Positions 26,649 to 34,909 of a stretch of DNA of 41,221 nucleotides are shown piece after piece (the first letter of the stretch is position 1; each line of letters starts with the position of its first letter). The position numbers and the translations under genes were made by a program. The notes beneath the pieces were generated by a model. It worked only from the letters and a program-made list of their open reading frames with translations. It was not told the origin of the DNA and did not search any database. The stretch covers positions 1 through 41,221 of the forward strand of contig CAMLGF010000029.1 in NCBI GenBank assembly GCA_946479515.1. The letters are read 5' to 3'. This stretch comes from an uncultured Pseudomonadota bacterium. GTDB taxonomy: Bacteria; Pseudomonadota; Gammaproteobacteria; Steroidobacterales; Steroidobacteraceae.

Positions 26649-28907
26649 GTGACTGCTAAGAAGACCGGAAAGACGATTTCGTCCCGCATGCAAGGCGCCC
26701 GCGCCGTGTGGGTGGCCGTGGGCATCCTGGCCCTGGCGTTCCTGGTCGGCGTGCTCGCGCCGGCCTGGTATTTCGCCGGACGCCTGGTGGACAACAACAA
26801 CGCGGTCCGCGCCATCGGCGAGCTGCAGCAGCAGCCGTCACGCATGCAGGCCGCGTTGAACTCCATCCAGGACCGACTGCGCGCGCGTGGATTCGTGCGT
26901 GACTCGATCGAACAGCTGAAGCGCGCCACGGCCCAGTTCCAGGCCGCGACCGCGAACCTCAAGGCGGGCGGTGGCCCGACCATCGGCGGCCTCGGCGGCG
27001 ATGACGAGGTGCAGAAGACCATCGACGAAATGAACGATGCGTGGAAGAAATACCGGCCCGCGCTCGAGCCGGTGGCCAACTTCACCGCGATTCCGTACTC
27101 GGACAGCGAGCGCGACGGCACGCAGCTGAACGTGGACGGCCGCGACCTGCAGGGCAAGGTCACCAACGCGGTGAGCCAGGCTCGCGTGTACACGCCGGCG
27201 CTGGAGAAGAACCTGGCGCAGATCATCTCCGGCCTGCAAAGCTCCTCGGACGGCCTCGCGACCGCGCTGCGCACCGTGGTGCTCATCGGCGTGGGTCTCG
27301 CGGCCGCGCTGGCCGCGCTCGTCGGCTACCTCTCGCTGGCCCGCGGCAAGCAGGCCGCCGCCGCCGCCGCCGCCCGTCAGCAGACCGAAGACATCCTCTC
27401 GACCGTGCGCGAAGGTCTCTTCCTGCTCGACGGCGACCTCAAGATCGGCAGCATTCACTCGCAGGCCACGGCGCAGCTTTTCCAGCGCGATTCGGTGGCC
27501 GGCCTCACCTTCGAGGACCTGCTGCGCGATCTCGTGACGCCGAAGACGCTCGCCATCGCCACCAAGTTCGTCAAGGTGTTGTGGAGCGAGCGCACCAAGG
27601 AAAACCTGATCCGCTCGATCAATCCGCTGAACGAAGTGGAAATCGTGGTGGGTGACAAGGGCGAGAAGGGCGGCGGCGATACCCGCTACCTCGAGTTCAA
27701 CTTCCACCGCGTGCGCCGCGAGGGCGCCATCACCCACGTGCTCGTGGCGGTCGCCGACGTGACCGCGCGCGTCGCCCTGGCTGCGCAGCTCAAGGGCGCG
27801 CAGGACAGCGCGCAGTCGCAGATGGACGCGTTCCTCTCGATCCTGCACGTGGACCCGACGCAGCTCTCGTCGTTCCTCGACGACTCGGATGTCGCGTTCA
27901 AGATGATCAATGCCACGCTGCGCGATCCGGCGCGCGACAGCGCCTCGTTCCGGCGCAAGATCGACGGCCTGTTCCGCCAGATCCACAGCATCAAGGGCGA
28001 GGCTTCGGCCATCGGTCTCGGGTCGATGGAATCCCGCGCGCATGCGCTGGAGAGCGATCTCGCGTCGCTGCGCGAGCGCACCGACCTGTCGGGCGACGAC
28101 TTCCTGCCGCTGCTCACCAAGTTCGACGATCTGGTGTCGCACTCGCAATCGGTGCGCGACATGGTCACCAAGCTGGCGAGCTTCCGCGACAGCTTCGGCA
28201 AGCATCAGCAGGCGCAGGGCGGCCATGCCGCGGTATCCGCCTCGACCGGCGACAGCACCACGCGCGCTCCGAAGATGAGCGAGGATGCCGCCGCCGCCGA
28301 ACAGACCCTGCAGCGCTCCGCGCGCGAAGGCTTCGTGGCCTCGGCGCAGCAGCTCGCCGACCGCATCGCCAACGATCATGGCAAGAAGGTGGTCGTGACC
28401 TGCCGCGGTCATGACGTGGTGCCCGAAGCCTATCGCCGCCCGGTCAAGGACGTGCTGATCCAGCTCATCCGCAACGCGGTGGTGCATGGCATCGAGACGC
28501 CCGCCGAGCGTGAAGCCCAGGGCAAGTCGGGCGAAGGCCACATCCGCATTTCCTTCGAGATGGTGGAAAGCGGCCGCGCGTTCCGCATGCAATGCGAAGA
28601 CGACGGTCGCGGATTGACCCCCGACAAGCTGCGCAAGACCGCGGTGAGCAAGGGCATCATCTCGCAGAACGACGCCGCCGCGCTGTCCGACCAGGAGGCG
28701 ATGATGCTGGTGTTCCGCTCGGGCTTCTCCACGGCCAAGGACGTCACGCGTGACGCCGGCCGCGGTGTGGGCATGGATGTGATCGCCGAGATCGCCGCCC
28801 GCCTGGGAGGCCGGATCTCGCTGAACTCCGAGATCGGCAAGAACATGAAGCTGTCCCTGTCGTTCCCGGCCCAGCAGACGGGCTCGGCCGGCGTGGTGGC
28901 GGCCTGA
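26649..28907 (+). CDS. Membrane-bound CheA-like histidine kinase (HPt plus HATPase, no CheW domain)
   Basis: About 752 residues. Two transmembrane spans (about 19-43 and 221-245) enclose a periplasmic sensor of some 175 residues. A short Ala-rich linker leads to a PAS-like domain (TEDILSTVREGLFLLDGDL), then an HPt domain with phospho-acceptor His446 in IHSIKGEASAIGL, and a CheA-type ATPase (LIRNAVVHGIE, DDGRGL, FRSGFSTA, GRGVGMDVI). The CheA substrate-binding P2 and CheW-like P5 domains are missing, and a classical P3 dimerisation helix pair is not evident. Thus it looks like a CheA catalytic unit directly fused to its own sensor. The frame opens at GTG 26640, but GGAGGG at 26635-26640 fits GTG 26649. 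It starts 15 bases after the TonB-like gene. Confidence 0.82.
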   Translation: MTAKKTGKTISSRMQGARAVWVAVGILALAFLVGVLAPAWYFAGRLVDNNNAVRAIGELQQQPSRMQAALNSIQDRLRARGFVRDSIEQLKRATAQFQAATANLKAGGGPTIGGLGGDDEVQKTIDEMNDAWKKYRPALEPVANFTAIPYSDSERDGTQLNVDGRDLQGKVTNAVSQARVYTPALEKNLAQIISGLQSSSDGLATALRTVVLIGVGLAAALAALVGYLSLARGKQAAAAAAARQQTEDILSTVREGLFLLDGDLKIGSIHSQATAQLFQRDSVAGLTFEDLLRDLVTPKTLAIATKFVKVLWSERTKENLIRSINPLNEVEIVVGDKGEKGGGDTRYLEFNFHRVRREGAITHVLVAVADVTARVALAAQLKGAQDSAQSQMDAFLSILHVDPTQLSSFLDDSDVAFKMINATLRDPARDSASFRRKIDGLFRQIHSIKGEASAIGLGSMESRAHALESDLASLRERTDLSGDDFLPLLTKFDDLVSHSQSVRDMVTKLASFRDSFGKHQQAQGGHAAVSASTGDSTTRAPKMSEDAAAAEQTLQRSAREGFVASAQQLADRIANDHGKKVVVTCRGHDVVPEAYRRPVKDVLIQLIRNAVVHGIETPAEREAQGKSGEGHIRISFEMVESGRAFRMQCEDDGRGLTPDKLRKTAVSKGIISQNDAAALSDQEAMMLVFRSGFSTAKDVTRDAGRGVGMDVIAEIAARLGGRISLNSEIGKNMKLSLSFPAQQTGSAGVVAA

Positions 28908-28932
28908 GGTTTAGGGAGGAGAGAACAAGATC

Positions 28933-29322
28933 ATGAGTGCAGTGCCCAAGCCGCGCGAAACCTTGCGCATGATGATCGTGGACGATTCGAACGTGATGCG
29001 GCGTCGCATCGAGCGTTCGCAGCAGAACGACCGCCTGGAGGTGGTCGGAACCGCGGTGAACGGCCTCGACGCCGTCACCAAGTTCAAGCAGCTGATGCCG
29101 GACGTGATGACCCTGGACCTGACGATGCCGGAAATGGACGGTATCGAATGCGTCGAGCACGTCCTAAAAATCAAAGCCGATGTGCTTATACTTGTCGTGT
29201 CGGCCCTGGCCGATAAGGCAACGGCGGTGGAAGCCATCGAGAAAGGCGCGAATGGCTTTCTCTGCAAGCCGTTTACGGACGACCAGCTCAATGAAGCTCT
29301 CGCCGAGTTGATTGGGGAGTAA
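28933..29322 (+). CDS. CheY-like single-domain response regulator
   Basis: A 129-residue stand-alone receiver. The acidic pair Asp17-Asp18 (MIVDDSN), phospho-acceptor Asp62 (MTLDLTMPEMDG), switch Ser90 (VSALAD) and Lys112 (CKPF) are all intact, so it should be phosphorylated, presumably by the upstream kinase. No output domain is attached. A GGGAGGAGA ribosome site lies just before it. It begins 25 bases after the kinase gene and ends five bases before the CheX gene. Confidence 0.9.
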   Translation: MSAVPKPRETLRMMIVDDSNVMRRRIERSQQNDRLEVVGTAVNGLDAVTKFKQLMPDVMTLDLTMPEMDGIECVEHVLKIKADVLILVVSALADKATAVEAIEKGANGFLCKPFTDDQLNEALAELIGE

Positions 29323-29327
29323 GGAAG

Positions 29328-29777
29328 ATGCTCGACGCTGAAGAGGTACGAACCTTCGTCAATGGCACGGTCCATTTCTTCGAGACCGCCACTGGCCATG
29401 CGGCCACGGTGGGCTCGCCGTACCTGTGCATCGACAAGGCGGCCGTGGTGCAGGACTACACCGGCGTCATCGGTATCTCCGGCAACCGCGAAGGCAAGGT
29501 CTACTTCACCGCGCCGCGCGGCATGCTCTCGGTCATGCTGATGTGCATGAACGAGACCGACACGGGCGAGCAGAACGTCCGGGATCTGGTGGGCGAAGTG
29601 GCGAACACCATCTCCGGCAATGCGCGCCGCGACTTCGGCCGCAATTTCGTGATCAGCACCCCGACCATCTGTGACCGCAGCAATGCGGCCCAGGCCGCGG
29701 CCACCACGGGTCGCTCCTTCATCATCCCGATCAACTGGCGCAGCTACTCGGCGAACGTCGTCGTCTGCCTGCAGTAG
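29328..29777 (+). CDS. CheX-type CheY-P phosphatase
   Basis: A 149-residue protein of the CheX/CheC-like family. The catalytic pattern E-x-x-N is Glu90 and Asn93 in DLVGEVANTISGNARRDFG, the residues that position water for dephosphorylating CheY-P. The remaining alpha/beta core (VIGISGNREGKVYFTAPRGML) agrees with CheX. Only one E-x-x-N helix is present, so it is CheX-like, not two-helix CheC. It ends the four-gene operon and is followed by a strong terminator. It would reset the CheY-like protein encoded just upstream. Confidence 0.87.
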   Translation: MLDAEEVRTFVNGTVHFFETATGHAATVGSPYLCIDKAAVVQDYTGVIGISGNREGKVYFTAPRGMLSVMLMCMNETDTGEQNVRDLVGEVANTISGNARRDFGRNFVISTPTICDRSNAAQAAATTGRSFIIPINWRSYSANVVVCLQ

Positions 29778-29809
29778 CCTCGCCTTCAGGCGCTCGCGCG
29801 CCGCTCTTA

Positions 29810-29834
29810 CGCCGGCCCGGGGCCGGCGTTTTTG
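29810..29834 (+). terminator. Intrinsic terminator of the kinase operon
   Basis: Perfect eight-base arms CGCCGGCC and GGCCGGCG with a three-base loop are followed at once by TTTTTG and then TTTT. This is the clearest Rho-independent terminator in the window, 32 bases after the cheX-like stop. The convergent protease gene ends at 29874. Confidence 0.92.
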
Positions 29835-29873
29835 TTTTCGAACTTTGTCGTGGACCAGGCCTTTCGCGACCGA

Positions 29874-31055
29874 TCAACGGTTTCGCGGCCGTTCGGTGAC
29901 TTCCACTTCGCTCGAGAAGGACTCGCTGCCGCGGATTCCCGTGATCTTCACCCGGGTTCCAGGCTTGGCGTTGGCGATGCGGGTCAGGGTGTCCTGCGCG
30001 CTGGCGACCTTCACGCCGTTCACGGTGAGCACGATGTCGCGCGGTTCCATCCCCGCGGCGGCGGCCGGGCTGCCCACGTAGAGTTTCGCCACCACCACGC
30101 CCGCCTGCGGCAGGTTGAAGCGCCGGGCTTCGATCTGGTCGATGTCGGCGGGCACGATGCCGATCCAGCCGCGCACCACGCGCCCTTTGGCGAGAATCTC
30201 GCGCATGACGCCGCGGGCCAGATTGACCGGAATCGCGAAGCCGATGCCTTCGACGCCGAGGTTCTTTGCCAGCACCGCGGTATTGATGCCGATGAGCTCG
30301 CCGCTCGCATTGATGAGCGCGCCGCCCGAATTGCCCACGTTGATCGGGGCGTCGGTCTGGATGAAATTCTCGAAGGTCGCCACCCCGAGCTGGCCCCGGC
30401 CCGTGGCGCTGACGATGCCCTGGGTGACGGTCTGCGACAGCCCCACCGGGTTGCCGATGGCGAGCACGATGTCGCCGACCCGAACGTGATCGGAGTGGCC
30501 CAGCGGCATCACCGGCACGTTGTTCTTGAGATCGAGCTGCAATATCGCCAGATCGGTTTCCGGATCGCGGCCGACGATGCGGGCATCCGCGACGCGGCCG
30601 TCGGCCAGCTGGGCCCGGATGAGGTCCGCCGTGGCGATCACATGGTGATTGGTGATGACGTGCGCCTGGGCGTCGACGATGACGCCGGAACCCAGGCTCT
30701 GCTCGAGCCGCTGACGGTAGCGAGGGCGGGCTTCGCCAAACAATTCCTCGATGGCATTGGGCTGGATCCGCTCGGTGACCAGGCGGGCCGTATAGATGTT
30801 CACAACGGCCGGCGCGGCGCGCTCCACGGCCTCGGCATAGGAATTGACCGGTTGCGCTGCCGGAGGCGGCGCGGTGGGGGTGGTTTGAACCGCCGGCGGA
30901 GGCGTCTGCGCGGGCTGCGGGGCGGGGGCCGTCGGCGATCCGCGGCGCGCAATGAGTTCCGGCCGCACCATCACGGCGATGAAGGCGGCCGCGAGTCCCA
31001 CGATCGCCGAGACGGAGATGAACGCCAGAATTCTCAGGAAGGGTCGAGTGGACAT
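29874..31055 (-). CDS. degS: DegS/AlgW-like membrane-anchored serine protease
   Basis: About 393 residues. One N-terminal transmembrane span (about 7-30) is followed by a Pro/Ala-rich linker, a trypsin-like domain and a single C-terminal PDZ domain. The triad is His138 (TNHHVI), Asp168 (DPETDLAIL) and Ser243 (NVGNSGGAL). One PDZ plus an anchor indicates the DegS/AlgW site-1 protease type that cleaves anti-sigma factor RseA/MucA, not two-PDZ DegP. The anchor and long Pro-rich linker are somewhat unusual. ATG 31055 is preceded by TGAGGA; ATG 31073 would add six residues but has no ribosome site. It is divergent from petA. Confidence 0.85.
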   Translation of the reverse strand: MSTRPFLRILAFISVSAIVGLAAAFIAVMVRPELIARRGSPTAPAPQPAQTPPPAVQTTPTAPPPAAQPVNSYAEAVERAAPAVVNIYTARLVTERIQPNAIEELFGEARPRYRQRLEQSLGSGVIVDAQAHVITNHHVIATADLIRAQLADGRVADARIVGRDPETDLAILQLDLKNNVPVMPLGHSDHVRVGDIVLAIGNPVGLSQTVTQGIVSATGRGQLGVATFENFIQTDAPINVGNSGGALINASGELIGINTAVLAKNLGVEGIGFAIPVNLARGVMREILAKGRVVRGWIGIVPADIDQIEARRFNLPQAGVVVAKLYVGSPAAAAGMEPRDIVLTVNGVKVASAQDTLTRIANAKPGTRVKITGIRGSESFSSEVEVTERPRNR

Positions 31056-31105
31056 GTGCCGGATATTCCTCATCGGCGGAAGGCTTTAGCGCTGATCCGC
31101 ATGTG

Positions 31106-31111
31106 TATAAT
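31106..31111 (+). promoter_or_regulatory. Probable -10 element of the petABC promoter
   Basis: A perfect TATAAT lies 81 bases before the petA ATG in the spacer with the divergent protease gene. TTTAGC at 31085-31090 is the best upstream hexamer but its 15-base spacing is short, so the -35 is uncertain. Confidence 0.5.
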
Positions 31112-31192
31112 GCGCCGCCTCCCGAGGTCTGGCAGCGGCGCATTTTCGCACCGCCGCGTCGGGGTGAACGAACGATCCTGAGGTCATTTTTA

Positions 31193-31816
31193 ATGAGCGA
31201 TCACGCGGCCGGCGATACCGTCCCGGAAGTCGACGAGAGTCGGCGCAAGTTCCTGATAGCTGCCACCACTGCCACCGGCGCCGTTGGCGCGGTACTGACC
31301 GCGGTGCCCTTCGTGGCGTCGTGGCAACCCTCCGAAAGCGCCCGGGCGGCGGGCCTGCCGACCGTGATCGATCTCAGTCGCATCGAGCCCGGGCAGATGG
31401 CCACGTTCTTCTGGCGCAAGAAGCAGATCTATGTGGTCAAGCGCACGCCACAGATGCTGGCCTCGCTGAGCTCGCACGATGCCGAGCTTAAGGACGCCAA
31501 GTCCGAGGAATCCACGCAACCCGAGTACGCCAAGAATGTTTCGCGCGCGCTCAGGCCCGAAGTGCTGGTACTCATCGGCACCTGCACGCACCTCGGCTGT
31601 CTTCCCAAGACGCGCTTCACCCCGGGTGACACGACCATTTCCCCGGACTGGCCCGGCGGCTTCTTCTGCCCGTGCCACGGTTCGAAATTCGACCTCGCCG
31701 GTCGCGTGTTCGAGGGGTCGCCCGCCTCCGTGAACCTGGTGGTGCCGCCATACAGCTTCGAGGGCGACAACAAGCTCATCGTCGGCGTCGACGCCGCCGA
31801 GAAAGGAGCCGCCTGA
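31193..31816 (+). CDS. petA: Ubiquinol-cytochrome c reductase Rieske iron-sulfur subunit
   Basis: A 207-residue subunit of the cytochrome bc1 complex. It has a Tat-like N-terminal anchor (ESRRKFLIAATTATG, span about 20-42) and a periplasmic Rieske domain. Cluster boxes are CTHLGC (Cys131, His133, Cys136) and CPCHGS (Cys159, Cys161, His162): Cys131, His133, Cys159 and His162 bind the 2Fe-2S cluster and Cys136-Cys161 form the disulfide. The frame is open from 31103, but ATG 31193 gives the normal N-terminus. Its stop overlaps the petB ATG (TGATG). Confidence 0.96.
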   Translation: MSDHAAGDTVPEVDESRRKFLIAATTATGAVGAVLTAVPFVASWQPSESARAAGLPTVIDLSRIEPGQMATFFWRKKQIYVVKRTPQMLASLSSHDAELKDAKSEESTQPEYAKNVSRALRPEVLVLIGTCTHLGCLPKTRFTPGDTTISPDWPGGFFCPCHGSKFDLAGRVFEGSPASVNLVVPPYSFEGDNKLIVGVDAAEKGAA

Positions 31817-33057
31817 TGTCCGCGGTCATCGAAAACAAGGGTGGCTTCCGCGCCTGGCTGAACAAGCGCCTGCCGGTCGACCAGTTCGTCGCCGACCAGC
31901 TGACGGGCTACTACGCACCGAAGAACTTCAACGTCTGGTACTTCTTCGGCTCGCTGGCGCTGCTGGTGTTCGTCATGCAGATCCTGACGGGCATCTTCAT
32001 CACCATGCACTTCAAGCCGGGCTGGAGCACGGCTTTCGACTCGCTGCAATACTTCGTGCGCGAAGTGCCGTACGGATGGTTGATCCATCCCATGCACGCG
32101 GTGGGCGCCTCGTTCTTCTTCGTGGTGGTGTACCTGCACATGGCGCGCGCGCTCATGTACGGCAGCTACAAGGGACCACGCGAGCTGCTCTGGGTCATCG
32201 GCATGCTCATCTACCTCGCGCTCATGGCCGAGGCGTTCATGGGATACGTGCTGCCCAACGGCAACATGTCGTACTGGGGCGCGCAGGTCATCATCAATCT
32301 GTTCGGCACCATCCCGGGCATCGGCGACGCGCTCACCGAGTGGATCCGCGGCGACTATGGCATCGGTGACGCGACGCTCACCCGCTTTTTCTCGCTGCAC
32401 GTGATCGCGGTGCCGTTCCTGCTGGCGATGCTGATCGCGTTGCACCTGGTCGCGCTGCGCCAGGTCGGCTCGAACAATCCCGACGGCATCGAGATCAAGG
32501 GCAACCTCGGCCCCGATGGCAAGCCGGTGGATGGCATCCCGTTCCATCCTTACTACTCGGTGAAGGACATCGTCGGCGTGGGCGCCTTCCTCACGGTGTT
32601 CGCGATCGTGGTGTTCTTCGTGCCCACGTTCGGCGGCCTGTTCCTCGAGGCGCCGAACTTTGAGCCCGCCAACCCGACGTCCACGCCCGATCACATCGCG
32701 CCGGTGTGGTACTTCACTCCTTATTACGCCATCCTGCGCGCCGTGCCCGATCAGAAATTCGGCGCGCTGCTGATGGCGCTGTCCGTGGCGGCCTTCCTGT
32801 TCCTGCCGTGGCTGGATCGCGCGAAGAACAAGTCGATCCGTTACCGAGGGCTGCTGTCGAAGCTGCTGCTCGGCATGTTCTTCGTCACGTTCTGCGTGCT
32901 CATGTGGTTGGGTCTCAAGCCGGCCGATGGCATCTACGTGCTGCTGGCCCGCATCTTCACGGCACTTTACTTCGCGTTCTTCGCCCTGCTGCCGTTCGTC
33001 TCCAAGTTCGATGGCAATGGACCTGTTCCGACTCGAGTGACCTACAATGCGCACTAA
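31816..33057 (+). CDS. petB: Cytochrome b of the bc1 complex
   Basis: A 413-residue membrane subunit with eight predicted spans. It carries both b hemes and the quinol sites. Heme ligands are His94 and His108 in the first pair, and His195 and His210 in the second, spaced 15 residues apart. The Qo motif reads PVWY at 296-299 (HIAPVWYFTPYYAILRAVP) in place of PEWY. The start is ATG 31816 with AAGGAG upstream; the frame is open earlier but lies inside petA. It overlaps petC by 11 bases. Confidence 0.96.
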   Translation: MSAVIENKGGFRAWLNKRLPVDQFVADQLTGYYAPKNFNVWYFFGSLALLVFVMQILTGIFITMHFKPGWSTAFDSLQYFVREVPYGWLIHPMHAVGASFFFVVVYLHMARALMYGSYKGPRELLWVIGMLIYLALMAEAFMGYVLPNGNMSYWGAQVIINLFGTIPGIGDALTEWIRGDYGIGDATLTRFFSLHVIAVPFLLAMLIALHLVALRQVGSNNPDGIEIKGNLGPDGKPVDGIPFHPYYSVKDIVGVGAFLTVFAIVVFFVPTFGGLFLEAPNFEPANPTSTPDHIAPVWYFTPYYAILRAVPDQKFGALLMALSVAAFLFLPWLDRAKNKSIRYRGLLSKLLLGMFFVTFCVLMWLGLKPADGIYVLLARIFTALYFAFFALLPFVSKFDGNGPVPTRVTYNAH

Positions 33058-33817
33058 GTTCACGAGCATCGTTCTCACGCTGTTGTTCGGCGCCGGTGTG
33101 GCGCAGGCCGCTGGCGGCGGGCACGCGGCGAGCTGGCAGCGCACGGCGGACAACGAAGTCGCCAACCTGGCCTCCCTGCAGCGCGGCGCCAAGAATTTCA
33201 TGGCGTACTGCTCGGGCTGCCACTCGCTGAAGTACGCCCGCTACTCGCGCGTAGCGGACGATCTGAAGATCTCCGATGAGCTGCGCGATCAGTACCTGGT
33301 CAAGCCGGGCGCCAAGTTCACCGACTACATCCGCAGCTCCATGCCCGATCAGGATGCCACCGAGTGGTTCGGCAAGGTCCCGCCCGATCTGTCGCTGACG
33401 GCGCGCTCGCGCGGGCCGGACTGGATCTTCAACTTCCTCACGACCTTCTATGCCGATCCGGCCAGCCGCCAGACGGGTGTCAACAACCTGCAGCTGCCGG
33501 GCGCGGCCATGCCGCACGTGTTGTCCAGCCTGCAGGGTGTGCAGACCGCGGTATGGAAGAACGTCGAGACCCCCGGTCCCGAGGGCAAGCCGATCGTGTC
33601 CCACGAGTTCGAGAAGTTCGAGCCGGGAGTGGTCGGCAGCCTGACGCCCGCGCAGTACGACGACTTCGTGCGGGACCTGGTCAATTTCCTGCAGTACGTG
33701 AGCGATCCGACGCAGGTCGAACGCCAGAGTCTGGGCATCTGGGTGGTGCTCTTCCTTCTCATGTTCACGGGAATCGCGTACATGCTGAAGAAGGAATACT
33801 GGAAGGACGTCCGCTGA
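33047..33817 (+). CDS. petC: Cytochrome c1 of the bc1 complex
   Basis: A 256-residue periplasmic heme subunit with a signal peptide (cleavage likely after AQA near residue 21) and a C-terminal membrane anchor (about 229-247). Heme c is bound by CSGCH (Cys55, Cys58, His59), and Met155 in GAAMPHVL is the likely sixth ligand. It passes electrons from the Rieske protein to soluble cytochrome c. It is a stand-alone c1, not a petB-petC fusion, and follows petB with an 11-base overlap. Confidence 0.95.
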   Translation: MRTKFTSIVLTLLFGAGVAQAAGGGHAASWQRTADNEVANLASLQRGAKNFMAYCSGCHSLKYARYSRVADDLKISDELRDQYLVKPGAKFTDYIRSSMPDQDATEWFGKVPPDLSLTARSRGPDWIFNFLTTFYADPASRQTGVNNLQLPGAAMPHVLSSLQGVQTAVWKNVETPGPEGKPIVSHEFEKFEPGVVGSLTPAQYDDFVRDLVNFLQYVSDPTQVERQSLGIWVVLFLLMFTGIAYMLKKEYWKDVR

Positions 33818-33865
33818 ACGGCCACTTCGCCATCCGCAAGTGGGCCGCCATGCGGGGAGGGCCGC

Positions 33866-34486
33866 GTGTCTAGCCGTCGCGCAACGATGACACTGTTTTC
33901 CGCGCCCGATGATCCGTGGAGTCATCGCACGCGGATCGTCATCGCCGAGAAGGCCATCGAGATTGAAATCGTCGACGTGGCTCCTGGGAAGTATCCCGAG
34001 GATCTGCTCGACCTCAATCCGTACCACACCACGCCGACGCTGATCGACCGCGACCTGGTGCTCTACGATTCGCGCGTCATCATGGAATACCTCGACGAGC
34101 GCTTCCCGCATCCGCCGCTGATGCCGGTCGATCCCGTGTCGCGCGCGCGTGCCCGCCTGGCGCTGTACCAGATCGAGCACGATTGGTACCAACTGGCGCG
34201 CAAGCTCGATGCTCCCGGCGCGAAGGACGTGGCCGCGCTGCGCAAGGAATTGCGCGACAACGTGCTCTCGAGCGCGGATCTGTTCAAGGTGAAGCCGTTC
34301 TTCCTGTCGGATGAATTCTCGATGGTGGATGCCACCATCGCGCCCATTCTCTGGCGCCTGCCGCGCTACGAGATCGATCTGCCGCCGCAGGCGCAGCCCA
34401 TCCTGAAGTACGCCGGGGCGATCTTTTCGCGACCGGCATTCCGCGCCAGTCTCTCGGAGAGCGAGCGGGAGATGCGCCTGACATGA
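33866..34486 (+). CDS. sspA: Stringent starvation protein A
   Basis: A 206-residue glutathione-S-transferase-fold protein that binds RNA polymerase and affects transcription in starvation and acid stress. The N-terminal thioredoxin-like part has FSAPDDPWSHRTRIVIAEKA and NPYHTTPTLIDRDLVLYDSRVIMEYLDERFP; the C-terminal helical domain follows. GTG 33866 is chosen because GGGGAGG lies five bases upstream; an in-frame ATG at 33887 has no ribosome site. It is eight bases from sspB and downstream of petC, the usual order in Pseudomonas-like genomes. Confidence 0.93.
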   Translation: MSSRRATMTLFSAPDDPWSHRTRIVIAEKAIEIEIVDVAPGKYPEDLLDLNPYHTTPTLIDRDLVLYDSRVIMEYLDERFPHPPLMPVDPVSRARARLALYQIEHDWYQLARKLDAPGAKDVAALRKELRDNVLSSADLFKVKPFFLSDEFSMVDATIAPILWRLPRYEIDLPPQAQPILKYAGAIFSRPAFRASLSESEREMRLT

Positions 34487-34493
34487 CCGGCCT

Positions 34494-34895
34494 ATGAACG
34501 ACCGTGCGCGCAACTCCAAGCGCCCTTATCTCATCCGCGCCATGCACAGCTGGATGATGGACAACGGCGAGACCCCGCACGTCATCGTCGACGCCGAAAA
34601 GCCCGGCGTCGAAGTGCCGCGTGCCTACGTCAAGGATGGCAAGGTGGTACTGAACCTGTCGTCGACGGCGACCCAGCGGCTGGTGATGGGCAACGACTGG
34701 ATCGAGTTCGAGGCGCGCTTCGCGGGCGTGGTGCATCACGTGCGCATTCCGGTGGGCACCGTGCTCGGCATCTATGCCCGGGAGACGGGCGAAGGCATGG
34801 TGTTTTCCGAGCAGGACCTCGGCCCCGAGCCGCCGACCAAGCCGGTGCCGCCAGAGGACGGCGGGCGCCGTCCCCAGCTCAAGGTCGTCAAGTAG
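34494..34895 (+). CDS. sspB: ClpXP protease specificity adaptor SspB
   Basis: A 133-residue adaptor that binds ssrA-tagged proteins and delivers them to ClpXP. The folded domain holds RPYLIRAMHSWMMDNGETPH, NDWIEFEARFAGV and VRIPVGTVLGIYARETGEGM. A flexible Pro-rich linker leads to the C-terminal RPQLKVVK, the ClpX-binding tail, so it should be functional. It is convergent with the carbonic anhydrase gene, 14 bases apart. Confidence 0.95.
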   Translation: MNDRARNSKRPYLIRAMHSWMMDNGETPHVIVDAEKPGVEVPRAYVKDGKVVLNLSSTATQRLVMGNDWIEFEARFAGVVHHVRIPVGTVLGIYARETGEGMVFSEQDLGPEPPTKPVPPEDGGRRPQLKVVK

Positions 34896-34909
34896 GCGTC
34901 ACGGGCGAA

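Noticed and set aside
26838..28592. 584-residue minus-strand frame opposite the kinase gene
   Set aside because: Composition is His/Arg/Val-rich shadow coding opposite a strongly supported gene, with no recognisable domain.
30840..30960. Possible frameshift in the DegS-like gene at the Pro/Ala-rich stretch
   Set aside because: The frame is continuous and the segment is a plausible flexible linker between the anchor and the protease domain.
31429..33201. 590-residue minus-strand frame opposite petA and petB
   Set aside because: Shadow of two certain genes; no motif or ribosome site supports it.
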